Shown here: positions 8,693 through 15,577 of the stretch, piece by piece
How positions within the stretch are numbered: position 1 is the stretch's first letter
Layout: every line of letters starts with the position of its first letter
Assembly (NCBI RefSeq): GCF_041505935.1
Contig: NZ_CP140110.1
Strand: one strand, 5' to 3'
Origin: Fervidobacterium_A thailandense
Lineage (GTDB): Bacteria > Thermotogota > Thermotogae > Thermotogales > Fervidobacteriaceae
Length of the DNA: 64,000 nucleotides
Translations under genes and position numbers: made by a program
The notes under the pieces: model-generated
Seen by the model: the letters and a program-made list of their open reading frames with translations, nothing else
The model's database searches: none
Told to the model about the DNA's origin: nothing

Positions 8693-9763
8693 ATGGGTTT
8701 TTACATGCCCACGAAGGTTCTTTACGGAAAAGATGTAGTTTTGAAAAATAGAGAGCTCATCCAAAGTCTTGGTGAACGGTTTTTGATCGTCACGGGGAAA
8801 AGTTCGAAGAAGAACGGTAGTCTGGATGATGTACTCGACGTACTCGATGGGAAGCACGTAACTGTGTACGACGAGACACCGGAGAATCCTCCAACGACGG
8901 TCGTCGAAGAAATCGCAAAGATGTTTACCGACGTTGATGTTGTCGTAGGTGTCGGTGGAGGAAGTCCGATGGATACGGCAAAAGCGGTGGCCGTTCTTTT
9001 GGAAAATCCTTCACTCACTGCGCAAGATCTCTACGACACGGGCAAGTACACCAGGGCTAAACCGATCATCTGCGTTCCCACCACGGCTGGAACGGGGAGT
9101 GAGGTTACGCAGTATTCGGTTCTCATACTCAACGGTCGAAAGCGCGGTTTTTCGCACGAATGCATTTTCCCCAAAATAGCCTTCGTGGATTACAAATACA
9201 CACTCACAGCAAGCGAAGAACTCACACTTTCAACCGCTCTTGATGCCCTATCCCACGCGGTAGAGGGATTCATTTCGCTCCGCGCAACACCGTTCAGCGA
9301 TGTACTTGCAGTTGAGAGCGTGAAACTGATAAAAGAATTCCTTCCAAAGGTTCTGAATGACCCGGAAAATGAGTTTTACAGAGAACGTCTCATGTTTGCC
9401 TCAACGCTCGCGGGTATGGTAATCGCTCAAACTGGTACGACGATCGCGCACGCTCTCGGTTACAGTTTAACAACGGAGAAAAACGTGAAACACGGTCTTG
9501 CAACGGCTGTTTTCCTCCCGTTTGAGTTGAAAGTCGCGAACAACGAAAAATCCAAATTCATTAACGAGCTCTTTGACGGTTCGATTATGAACTTCTACGA
9601 ACAGGTAGGTGTGAAATTACCAGTCGCTTTCAGCGACGAGGAGATCGAAACGTGGGCAAATATCGTTTTAAGCGCGTCGCATTTGAAGGTAACACCTGGG
9701 GAGTACACACTTGAAAGGATAAAGGAAGCGTACGAATTTGTGCGTTCGAATTTCTGTTTTTGA
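8693..9763 (+). CDS. Iron-containing alcohol dehydrogenase
   Basis: This 356-residue group III alcohol dehydrogenase shows the NAD(P) loop GVGGGSPMDTAKAVA, the family signature PTTAGTGSEVTQYS, and the metal-ligand helices TALDALSHAVEGF, GTTIAHALGYSL and KHGLATAVFLP that carry the Asp/His iron ligands. The family reduces aldehydes or oxidises alcohols in the cytoplasm. The specific substrate is not clear, but the next gene, methylglyoxal synthase, suggests a role with methylglyoxal-derived aldehydes or fermentation end products. Confidence 0.93.
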   Translation: MGFYMPTKVLYGKDVVLKNRELIQSLGERFLIVTGKSSKKNGSLDDVLDVLDGKHVTVYDETPENPPTTVVEEIAKMFTDVDVVVGVGGGSPMDTAKAVAVLLENPSLTAQDLYDTGKYTRAKPIICVPTTAGTGSEVTQYSVLILNGRKRGFSHECIFPKIAFVDYKYTLTASEELTLSTALDALSHAVEGFISLRATPFSDVLAVESVKLIKEFLPKVLNDPENEFYRERLMFASTLAGMVIAQTGTTIAHALGYSLTTEKNVKHGLATAVFLPFELKVANNEKSKFINELFDGSIMNFYEQVGVKLPVAFSDEEIETWANIVLSASHLKVTPGEYTLERIKEAYEFVRSNFCF

Positions 9764-9778
9764 TTGGAGTGGTGAACG

Positions 9779-10156
9779 TTGATAAAGGTGGCTCTTATTG
9801 CTCATGATAAAAAGAAACTGGATCTTGCAATGTTTGTAAAGGAATGGAAGCACGTTTTCCAGCGGTGTGAACTTTACGCGACAAAGTCCACCGGTACCAT
9901 CCTTGAAGAAAAAATCGGCCTGAAAGTGCACAAATTCGAATCCGGTCCGTACGGTGGAGACCTACAGATTGGTGCGATGATAGTGAGCGGGCAGATAGAC
10001 TTTGTCATATTCCTCCGCGACCCGCTCACCGCTCAACCGCACGAGCCTGATGTCTCGGCACTCATGCGCGTTTGCGACGTACACAACATCCCTCTGGCCA
10101 CAAACCTTGCAACGGCGGAAGCACTCGTGCTGGAAATAGAGAAGAAACTCGGTTAA
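9779..10156 (+). CDS. mgsA: Methylglyoxal synthase
   Basis: MgsA converts dihydroxyacetone phosphate to methylglyoxal and phosphate, bypassing lower glycolysis when phosphate is scarce. The 125-residue protein has ALIAHDKKK at the start, a TKSTGT phosphate loop, GPYGGDLQIGA with the catalytic Asp, and FLRDPLTAQPHEPD, all family hallmarks. It begins at TTG after GGAGTGG. It is the last + strand gene of this block; the ABC exporter genes converge on it with only 14 bases between the stops. Confidence 0.95.
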   Translation: MIKVALIAHDKKKLDLAMFVKEWKHVFQRCELYATKSTGTILEEKIGLKVHKFESGPYGGDLQIGAMIVSGQIDFVIFLRDPLTAQPHEPDVSALMRVCDVHNIPLATNLATAEALVLEIEKKLG

Positions 10157-10170
10157 AGCGTGGGAGTTAA

Positions 10171-11976
10171 TCAGGTTTTGTATTCTCCGAGTATCTCGGA
10201 CTCTTTCTCGTAGACAAACTGTTTCATGTATAGAGTGTAGTACTTTCCGCGTAACTTCATCAATTGTTCGTGATTTCCCTCTTCTACGATTTTGCCATGC
10301 TCGATAACAATAATCCTGTCCGCGTTCCTTATAGTCGACAACCTGTGCGCTATCACAAAACTCGTCCGGCCGTGCAAAAGCTTGTAAATCGCATCTTGTA
10401 TGAGGTGCTCCGTGTAAGGATCCACCGAACTCGTTGCTTCGTCGAGAACAAGGATCTTAGGATTCAAAAGCACGATGCGCGCCAAGGCTATGAGCTGTCG
10501 CTGACCCGTTGAGAGTTTTGAACCACCTTCACCCACAACCGTTTCGTAACCATTCTCCAGTTTCAAGATAAAATCATGTGCGTTCACAAACTTTGCAGCT
10601 GTGATGATTTCCTCCATCTTCGCATCAGGTTTTCCGTAGCGTATATTCTCTGCCACAGTATCGTTGAACAGGTGTGGGGTTTGAAGCACAAACCCAATTT
10701 GCCTTCTAAGTGCCGAAAGCTTTATTCTGCGGTAATCCACCCCGTCGATGAGTATCCGTCCAGCGGTGGGTTCGTAGAACCGTGCAAGAAGACTAACTAT
10801 GGTAGTTTTACCGGCACCCGTCTCCCCAACGATTGCGAGACGCTCACCCTTCCTGACCTTCAGGTTGAAATTCTTCAGCACCTCCTGGCCCTCAACATAG
10901 CCGAACGTCACGTTATCGAACTCCACGTTCCCTTCTATCTCAAGTTCCAGACCATTTGCATCATCCGAAATCTCAACCGGAGCGTTCAGGAGTTCAACGA
11001 TCCTCTCAGCCGAAGCTTGAGCCGAGATTACCTCGGCCAAGATACGTGCAAGCTGTTGGACGGGTTCGAAGAATTGGATCGAATAAGAAATCGCCGCGAT
11101 CACCGTACCGAGCGTTACCGTGCCCTTCGAAACACCGATACCACCTGCGACAAGTATCAACGCGGTTACCAAGTTCCCGATGAACACAACAACGGGTGTG
11201 TAAAGTGCGGAAAGTGCCGCGGCAGCAACCGCCGTGCGCTTCAGTTCCTCGGCTTTCGTTCCGAACTCACTTTCCAACCTACCTTCGATAGCTAAAGTCT
11301 TAACGGTCTTCGCTCCCATCAGATGTTCGTTGAAAAGTCCCGTGATATCGGCAACAAGTTTCCTAACCAGCCTGAACCTTTTAAGTATCCTCACATGGAA
11401 AAAATTACTCACCAGCGCGAGCGGTGGAATTGCCAAAATGACAAAAAGCGCAAGCCTCCAATTCAACTTCAACATGTAGAACACAATAAACACCATCGTC
11501 GAAAACGCCCACACAAAATCCACAACTTGCCACGACATGATCGTGCTTATTCGCTGGACATCGGACATAACACGCGAAATGAGAGCTCCCGTCTGATTTC
11601 TATCAAAGAAAGCGGGGGGCATATCAACCAATTTGGAAAACAAGCCGTTTCTTAGTTCGTAAGTGAAACCGTTTTCGATCCTCCATGCCAGGTATACGAG
11701 CAAATACGTGTTCAACGCTTGGAGAACCACCAGTCCGAAATAAAGTACCACGAATTTCCAGAAGCCCTCAAGCGACTTCCGAACGATAAAATTATCTATC
11801 GCGTACTTGGTCAGGTAAGGAAACGTCGCTTCCAGAAGACCGACCAAAGTCATTACGAATACAAGTCCGAGAAGGTGCCACCTGTAATGGCTTACAAACC
11901 TCCACAACCCCTTCCACACCTTTAAATCAAACCGAGCCTTGTGCTCCAATCTATCTTCACGCACGGTGCCGTACAC
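10171..11976 (-). CDS. Heterodimeric ABC exporter half-transporter, catalytic-site subunit (TM288-like)
   Basis: This 601-residue half-transporter has six N-terminal membrane helices and a C-terminal ATPase domain. The ATPase has Walker A GETGAGKTT, a canonical Walker B with Glu (LVLDEATSS) and switch His (IAHRLS). Its signature is LSTGQ rather than LSGGQ, as expected of the partner that completes a degenerate site. Start GTG at 11976 follows GAGGAG; it overlaps the upstream exporter gene by 20 bases. With that protein it should form a multidrug/lipid-type exporter like Thermotoga TM287/TM288. Confidence 0.93.
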   Translation of the reverse strand: MYGTVREDRLEHKARFDLKVWKGLWRFVSHYRWHLLGLVFVMTLVGLLEATFPYLTKYAIDNFIVRKSLEGFWKFVVLYFGLVVLQALNTYLLVYLAWRIENGFTYELRNGLFSKLVDMPPAFFDRNQTGALISRVMSDVQRISTIMSWQVVDFVWAFSTMVFIVFYMLKLNWRLALFVILAIPPLALVSNFFHVRILKRFRLVRKLVADITGLFNEHLMGAKTVKTLAIEGRLESEFGTKAEELKRTAVAAAALSALYTPVVVFIGNLVTALILVAGGIGVSKGTVTLGTVIAAISYSIQFFEPVQQLARILAEVISAQASAERIVELLNAPVEISDDANGLELEIEGNVEFDNVTFGYVEGQEVLKNFNLKVRKGERLAIVGETGAGKTTIVSLLARFYEPTAGRILIDGVDYRRIKLSALRRQIGFVLQTPHLFNDTVAENIRYGKPDAKMEEIITAAKFVNAHDFILKLENGYETVVGEGGSKLSTGQRQLIALARIVLLNPKILVLDEATSSVDPYTEHLIQDAIYKLLHGRTSFVIAHRLSTIRNADRIIVIEHGKIVEEGNHEQLMKLRGKYYTLYMKQFVYEKESEILGEYKT

Positions 11977-13771
11977 CTCTCTCCTCTTCCAGTATCAAGC
12001 GCTCGATCTTCCAAACCTTAGCGTACAAACCCTCTCGCTTGATAAGTTCTTCGTGTGTTCCCGCGTCGGTTATCGTCCCGTTCTCGATCACGAAAATCCT
12101 GTCAGCATCCTTCACACTCGATATCCTATGCGAAATTACAATCACCGTTTTCTTCCCCCTGAACTCCCCTATCCGTTCTCGAATTCTCCTCTCCGTATCG
12201 GTGTCGACAGCACTCATCGAATCATCGAAAACCAGCACCGGATGATCAAGAATCAACGTTCGAGCGATACACAAACGTTGTCTCTGTCCCCCAGATAGCG
12301 TCACCCCACGTTCCCCCACAACCGTTTCGTAACCGTCCTTAAACCCGAGGATATCATCGTGAATCGCAGCAGTCTTACAAACCTCGACGACCTCCTCTAA
12401 CGGTGCTTCACCTTTTGCAATTGTCACGTTCTCCCTGATCGTTTTCGAGAACAGAAAACTTTCTTGTGGGACTACACCGATCACTCTTCTGAGGACTTGA
12501 AGAGGAATTTTCTCAATATCAACCCCATCCAACAGTATTTGCCCCTTTTGTGGTTTAACCAATCTCAGCAACAATGCAATAATTGTCGATTTTCCCGAAC
12601 CCGTGGGTCCGAAGAACGCAACCGTTTCACCAGCTAAAATTTTGAAAGACACCCCCTTAAGCACGTCATTTTGTCCATCGTAGGAAAACCACACGTCCCG
12701 AAACTCGATTTCTCCTCTAAACTCTTCATAACTGAACACACCCTCCTTACTCTTAACTTCTTCCTTCTCTGCAGAAACGATTTCGAGAATCCTCGAGAGT
12801 GCGATGCGTACCCTCCCGTACCTGGAGAGCAAAATGCCAAATTCACGAACCGGCCACAGCAACAGCCAAACATACGTGGAAAACACGACAAGCGTACCGA
12901 GAGTAAGTGAACCTTTAACCACGAGGTACGTACCGACGAATATCACGAGTGCCACCTGGGCCAGGGCCATGAAATCCGAAATTGTCCAAAATATTGCCAT
13001 CTTTTTTAACAACGATAGATCCCTTTCCCTGTAATGACTATTCCTCTTGAAAAACTTTACCTTCTCAAAATCCTCCCTTCCGAATGCCTTAACTACCCTT
13101 ATACCCGACAAACTCTCCTGGAGCGTTGTGGTGAGCTCACCTTCGGCTTCCTCGATCTCTACAAAGTCTTTCTCAACCTTTTTGTAAAACAAGAAAGCTG
13201 AGATTATCAAAACAGGTATGAAAATCGAAGAAATTCCCGTCATGAACGGACTGAGCGAAAACATAACGTAATAGACGAAAATGAGCATAAAAAGATTTCT
13301 CCAAATGGCAATTAGGTCCTGCGATACGAACTGCCTGACTGTATCGACGTCCGACGTACAACGCTGAATCACGTCCCCCGTTTGATGCTTACCGTAGAAC
13401 GAAAATTCAGCCCTCAAAATTGTTGAATGTAGTTCCGTTCTCAAATCCCTTGCGACCGATTCACCAACGGTTGCCGAAAACTTGTCCCTGAAGTATGAAA
13501 ACAATCCGTTGAAAAAACTTGCCAAAACTACGAGCACACCGAAAAACCAAAAATTCCTCAACAAAAATTCTCTTCCACCGAAAAGCTCGAAGATACCACG
13601 CAACAAACTCGATTTGATTTCACCTTCTTGGAGAACGTAATCAACTGCAAGCTTCACTATTAACGGCACAAGCCTTGAAAAAACCACCGCAAGCAAAGAA
13701 AAGAGGATGGAAAGTATGTAAATAAATTGATATTTCTTAAGCACTTTCAGAAGGAACTTCTCCACTGTCAT
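11957..13771 (-). CDS. Heterodimeric ABC exporter half-transporter, degenerate-site subunit (TM287-like)
   Basis: ATG 13771 is chosen because a GGGGGTG ribosome site precedes it; an upstream in-frame start at 13807 lies inside the attenuator hairpin. About 604 residues: six membrane helices, then an ATPase domain with Walker A GPTGSGKST and signature LSGGQRQR. The Walker B is VFDDSMSAVD, with Asp in place of catalytic Glu, which marks the non-hydrolytic site of heterodimeric exporters (TM287, BmrC type). The switch His (ISHRIS) is kept. It is the first gene of the operon downstream of the leader-peptide attenuator. Confidence 0.93.
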   Translation of the reverse strand: MTVEKFLLKVLKKYQFIYILSILFSLLAVVFSRLVPLIVKLAVDYVLQEGEIKSSLLRGIFELFGGREFLLRNFWFFGVLVVLASFFNGLFSYFRDKFSATVGESVARDLRTELHSTILRAEFSFYGKHQTGDVIQRCTSDVDTVRQFVSQDLIAIWRNLFMLIFVYYVMFSLSPFMTGISSIFIPVLIISAFLFYKKVEKDFVEIEEAEGELTTTLQESLSGIRVVKAFGREDFEKVKFFKRNSHYRERDLSLLKKMAIFWTISDFMALAQVALVIFVGTYLVVKGSLTLGTLVVFSTYVWLLLWPVREFGILLSRYGRVRIALSRILEIVSAEKEEVKSKEGVFSYEEFRGEIEFRDVWFSYDGQNDVLKGVSFKILAGETVAFFGPTGSGKSTIIALLLRLVKPQKGQILLDGVDIEKIPLQVLRRVIGVVPQESFLFSKTIRENVTIAKGEAPLEEVVEVCKTAAIHDDILGFKDGYETVVGERGVTLSGGQRQRLCIARTLILDHPVLVFDDSMSAVDTDTERRIRERIGEFRGKKTVIVISHRISSVKDADRIFVIENGTITDAGTHEELIKREGLYAKVWKIERLILEEERGVRHRA

Positions 13772-13794
13772 AAACAACACCCCCAAAAAACAAA

Positions 13795-13816
13795 CCCCAT
13801 GGGGCAACCCATGGGG
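13795..13816 (-). terminator. Attenuator terminator of the ABC exporter operon
   Basis: On the - strand a 9-bp perfect stem CCCCATGGG/CCCATGGGG with a 4-base loop is followed by TTTGTTTTTT and then the ribosome site of the exporter gene. It therefore lies between the promoter and the first structural gene. Its central GGTTGCCC is complementary to GGGCAACC at 13853-13860, giving an alternative antiterminator pairing. Confidence 0.8.
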
Positions 13817-13852
13817 AATTTAACACATTTTTCAATCTTAACCGGAAAGCCA

Positions 13853-13922
13853 GGTTGCCCGCTAAACTGTTCTGAAATATCCCTTCCTTTTTATCAACCC
13901 AGTTCCAACCATCGGGCAACCC
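13853..13922 (-). promoter_or_regulatory. Three-segment attenuator switch of ABC exporter
   Basis: Three segments read in - strand order: GGGTTGCCC (13922-13914, right after the leader's ribosome site), GGGCAACC (13860-13853, just after the leader stop) and GGTTGCCC inside the terminator (13801-13810). The middle segment can pair with the first (9 bp including a flanking G/C) or with the third (8 bp). First-middle pairing lets the terminator form. A ribosome held early on the leader would free the middle segment to disrupt the terminator. This logic is inferred from complementarity. Confidence 0.7.
13862..13912 (-). CDS. Leader peptide of ABC exporter operon (16 aa)
   Basis: ATG at 13912 follows GAGGAGGG with 7-base spacing and opens a 16-codon frame, MVGTGLIKRKGYFRTV, ending in TAG at 13862-13864. 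It lies between the promoter and the terminator hairpin, and the stop codon abuts the switchable segment. It has no run of one amino acid, so it is unlikely to sense a single tRNA. By analogy with the BmrB leader of Bacillus subtilis bmrCD, it may sense ribosome-stalling drugs. It is too short to judge by coding statistics. Confidence 0.65.
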   Translation of the reverse strand: MVGTGLIKRKGYFRTV

Positions 13923-13931
13923 TCCTCAAAA

Positions 13932-13948
13932 AGTTTGCTTTGCAAACT
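13932..13948. promoter_or_regulatory. Operator-like palindrome at the exporter promoter
   Basis: Perfect inverted repeat AGTTTGC-TTT-GCAAACT covering the expected transcription start, immediately downstream of the -10 box. It could be a repressor operator. Read on the - strand it is also a 7-bp hairpin followed by five T, so an early pause or stop signal is an alternative. Confidence 0.5.
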
Positions 13949-13949
13949 G

Positions 13950-13979
13950 ATTTTACCATAACCTGTGGTTTAATGTCAA
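13950..13979 (-). promoter_or_regulatory. Sigma-A promoter of ABC exporter operon
   Basis: On the - strand, TTGACA (13979-13974) and TAAAAT (13955-13950) are separated by 18 bases. It is the only good promoter seen upstream of the leader peptide. Confidence 0.7.
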
Positions 13980-14088
13980 TGCGCGTTGAAAACTTGACGT
14001 TGCGGGAGTTAAGCTCATTCAGGACCACGAAGAAGAGGTCGACGGAAAGCGAACAGGGTGCAGCTAAAATCAAGTATTACCTTATCGT

Positions 14089-14250
14089 CTTTATATCCCA
14101 CGTATCCAACATGAGATGCGCAGTCAATATGAAACACGTCAAGTGTACAAAAATTTCTTTACACCCCACGTAGTTAATATGAGCCGCACACTTTCACCGC
14201 AATGCTTGAGCGTATCGAAACCTCTACATCCCACGTAGTTAATATGAGAC
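14089..14250. CRISPR. Degenerate CRISPR-like repeats, left segment (3 units)
   Basis: Three related 27-30-base units lie at 14089-14116, 14157-14183 and 14221-14250, separated by 40- and 37-base unique stretches. The shared core is CCCACGTAGTTAATATGAG. The first unit is the most divergent. Repeat length, spacer length and unrelated spacers fit a CRISPR array. No cas gene is in the window. The same repeat resumes at 15083 after an insertion. Confidence 0.75.
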
Positions 14251-14368
14251 TCACGATTGTATAACCCTTGCGCCGACAGTACTCACGGATGTCTTCTAAT
14301 TGTTTTTCAACGCTCGTATCTTGCTGGTTCGCCGTACTAAACTTTGCATACGCTACTGCGCGTTTCAA
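14251..14368 (-). pseudogene. Truncated serine recombinase (resolvase N-terminus)
   Basis: TTG at 14368, after GAGGTGATAAA, opens a frame whose first 39 residues read as the start of a resolvase/invertase family protein: KRAVAYAKFSTANQQ with the catalytic Ser, and later KQLEDIREYCRRKGY. After 14251 the frame runs straight into the CRISPR-like repeats and stops at 14174. The rest of the catalytic domain and the DNA-binding part are gone. It sits 12 bases after the nuclease gene stop, in the same direction. Confidence 0.75.
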
Positions 14369-14380
14369 TTTATCACCTCA

Positions 14381-15058
14381 TTACTTTTTCGGTCTACAAA
14401 GCGGACAAGGTTTATAACCCATTGCTTGTGCGTCTAAATAATCTGCTATAAAAGACCAATTTATTGTTTGAAGAAGAGGACATGTTGAAACATGATAATA
14501 CCCTAAGCTTGGGGTAACAAAAACACTGACTCGAGGCGGGGCATAATAATTCTTCCAAACACCTATTAAGTTTGTTCGTGCATATTTTTCAAGTCCTTCA
14601 AAAACTTTAATATACTTAAGACCAGCAAAAAGCGGTTCCGGATAGGCCAAACCATTAACAATTAAAAGCGCATTAAGCATTTTTGAACTGATTTCTTCTT
14701 GCGTTACATATGTTTTGCCTTGTTCTTGAATGGTGTTGGGAAGCTCGAGCCAAACATAAGCAAAAACTTCTACATCTGACGTTACGACAGCATTATCAAA
14801 CTCCAAATAAACTATTTTGTTTATCGTTTGTTGCAACAATTTGAGAGCTTGAGCACCGTAATAATTCATTGTCCAATCTTCAACGTCAACGCCTAGTAGC
14901 TTGACTTTGATTTTGTTTCCATCTACGATCGCTATGAATGTTTCGTTATCAATGACTGATTCGACAAATGCTTTTTTTAAGCTTGATTCGTCAAAAACAA
15001 AATTTGAAAAAAGAACTACCGTGAGTGAAAGTATTAAACCAATCATCGCCCTGCGCAT
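14381..15058 (-). CDS. Secreted thermonuclease-like (SNase) protein with Cys cluster
   Basis: 225 residues with an N-terminal signal or anchor helix (about 5-22). An SNase/OB-like domain spans about residues 30-175, recognisable from GVDVEDWTMNYYGAQA, the position of the GVDTPE-type motif. The C-terminal part has STCP and GYKPCPLC, a small Cys cluster like those appended to some nucleases and Ada-type zinc sites. The classical Arg/Glu catalytic residues are not clearly conserved, so nuclease activity is uncertain. GGAGGG precedes the ATG. CRISPR-like repeats flank it on both sides. Confidence 0.65.
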   Translation of the reverse strand: MRRAMIGLILSLTVVLFSNFVFDESSLKKAFVESVIDNETFIAIVDGNKIKVKLLGVDVEDWTMNYYGAQALKLLQQTINKIVYLEFDNAVVTSDVEVFAYVWLELPNTIQEQGKTYVTQEEISSKMLNALLIVNGLAYPEPLFAGLKYIKVFEGLEKYARTNLIGVWKNYYAPPRVSVFVTPSLGYYHVSTCPLLQTINWSFIADYLDAQAMGYKPCPLCRPKK

Positions 15059-15082
15059 CCTACATCCCTCCCATGTGCTTGC

Positions 15083-15306
15083 GCTTTACATCCCACGTAG
15101 TTAATATGAGACTCTTAGCACCAAACAGAAAAATTTACTGTGCTCCTCTTTACATCTCACGTAGTTAATATGAGACACGCTTGGTCCGTCACGAAACGGG
15201 AGACCAAAGCGAGCTTTGCATCCCACGCAGTTAATATGAGACCTTGAGTTAGAAAAAGCTCAAAGACCCTTCGATGACTCCGCTTTGCATCCCACGTAGT
15301 TAATAT
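15083..15306. CRISPR. CRISPR-like repeats, right segment (4 units)
   Basis: Units at 15083-15112, 15147-15176, 15213-15242 and 15282-15306 are nearly identical, with single changes such as CACGCAG in the third; the last is truncated by 5 bases. Spacers are 34, 36 and 39 bases and unrelated to each other. The repeats match the left segment, so both are probably one array split by an insertion of about 830 bases. No AT-rich leader is obvious at either end. Confidence 0.85.
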
Positions 15307-15343
15307 CTGCGTTCTTTTAAAATTTATTTTACCAGGGAGACAA

Positions 15344-15559
15344 CTAACCTTCAACGTTCATTTCAACAACCTTATATCCCAGTTCTTCAAGTTCGTTAAC
15401 TGCCTTCTCCAGGATCTCTTGTTCGGCTTCGATTTTGATTCTCTTTTCGGACAATTGAACCTCAAAATTTTCTATTCCAAGCTTTGTCAGCAAATTTGAG
15501 ATCCTTTTGACACAATGTTCGCAAGAAATGTTTGGGACTACTAAAACATATCTTCTCAT
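15344..15559 (-). CDS. copZ: Heavy-metal-associated domain protein (CopZ-like copper chaperone)
   Basis: 71 residues forming a single HMA domain with the metal-binding PNISCEHCVKR motif (CxxC) and a ferredoxin-like beta-alpha-beta pattern. It probably passes Cu(I) to the adjacent P-type ATPase, whose stop is 18 bases upstream on the same strand. A GGGGGAGAG ribosome site precedes the ATG. A mercuric carrier role is possible but less likely beside CopA. Confidence 0.88.
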   Translation of the reverse strand: MRRYVLVVPNISCEHCVKRISNLLTKLGIENFEVQLSEKRIKIEAEQEILEKAVNELEELGYKVVEMNVEG

Positions 15560-15577
15560 TCTCTCTCCCCCTAAGAC

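Noticed and set aside
13737..13919. A 60-codon - strand frame starting at TTG near the exporter leader
   Set aside because: It reads through the attenuator hairpin into the exporter gene in another frame. The 16-codon ATG frame with GAGGAGGG is better placed.
13723..14173. A 148-codon + strand frame opposite the exporter leader
   Set aside because: No ribosome site or recognisable product; it is antisense to promoter, leader and repeats.
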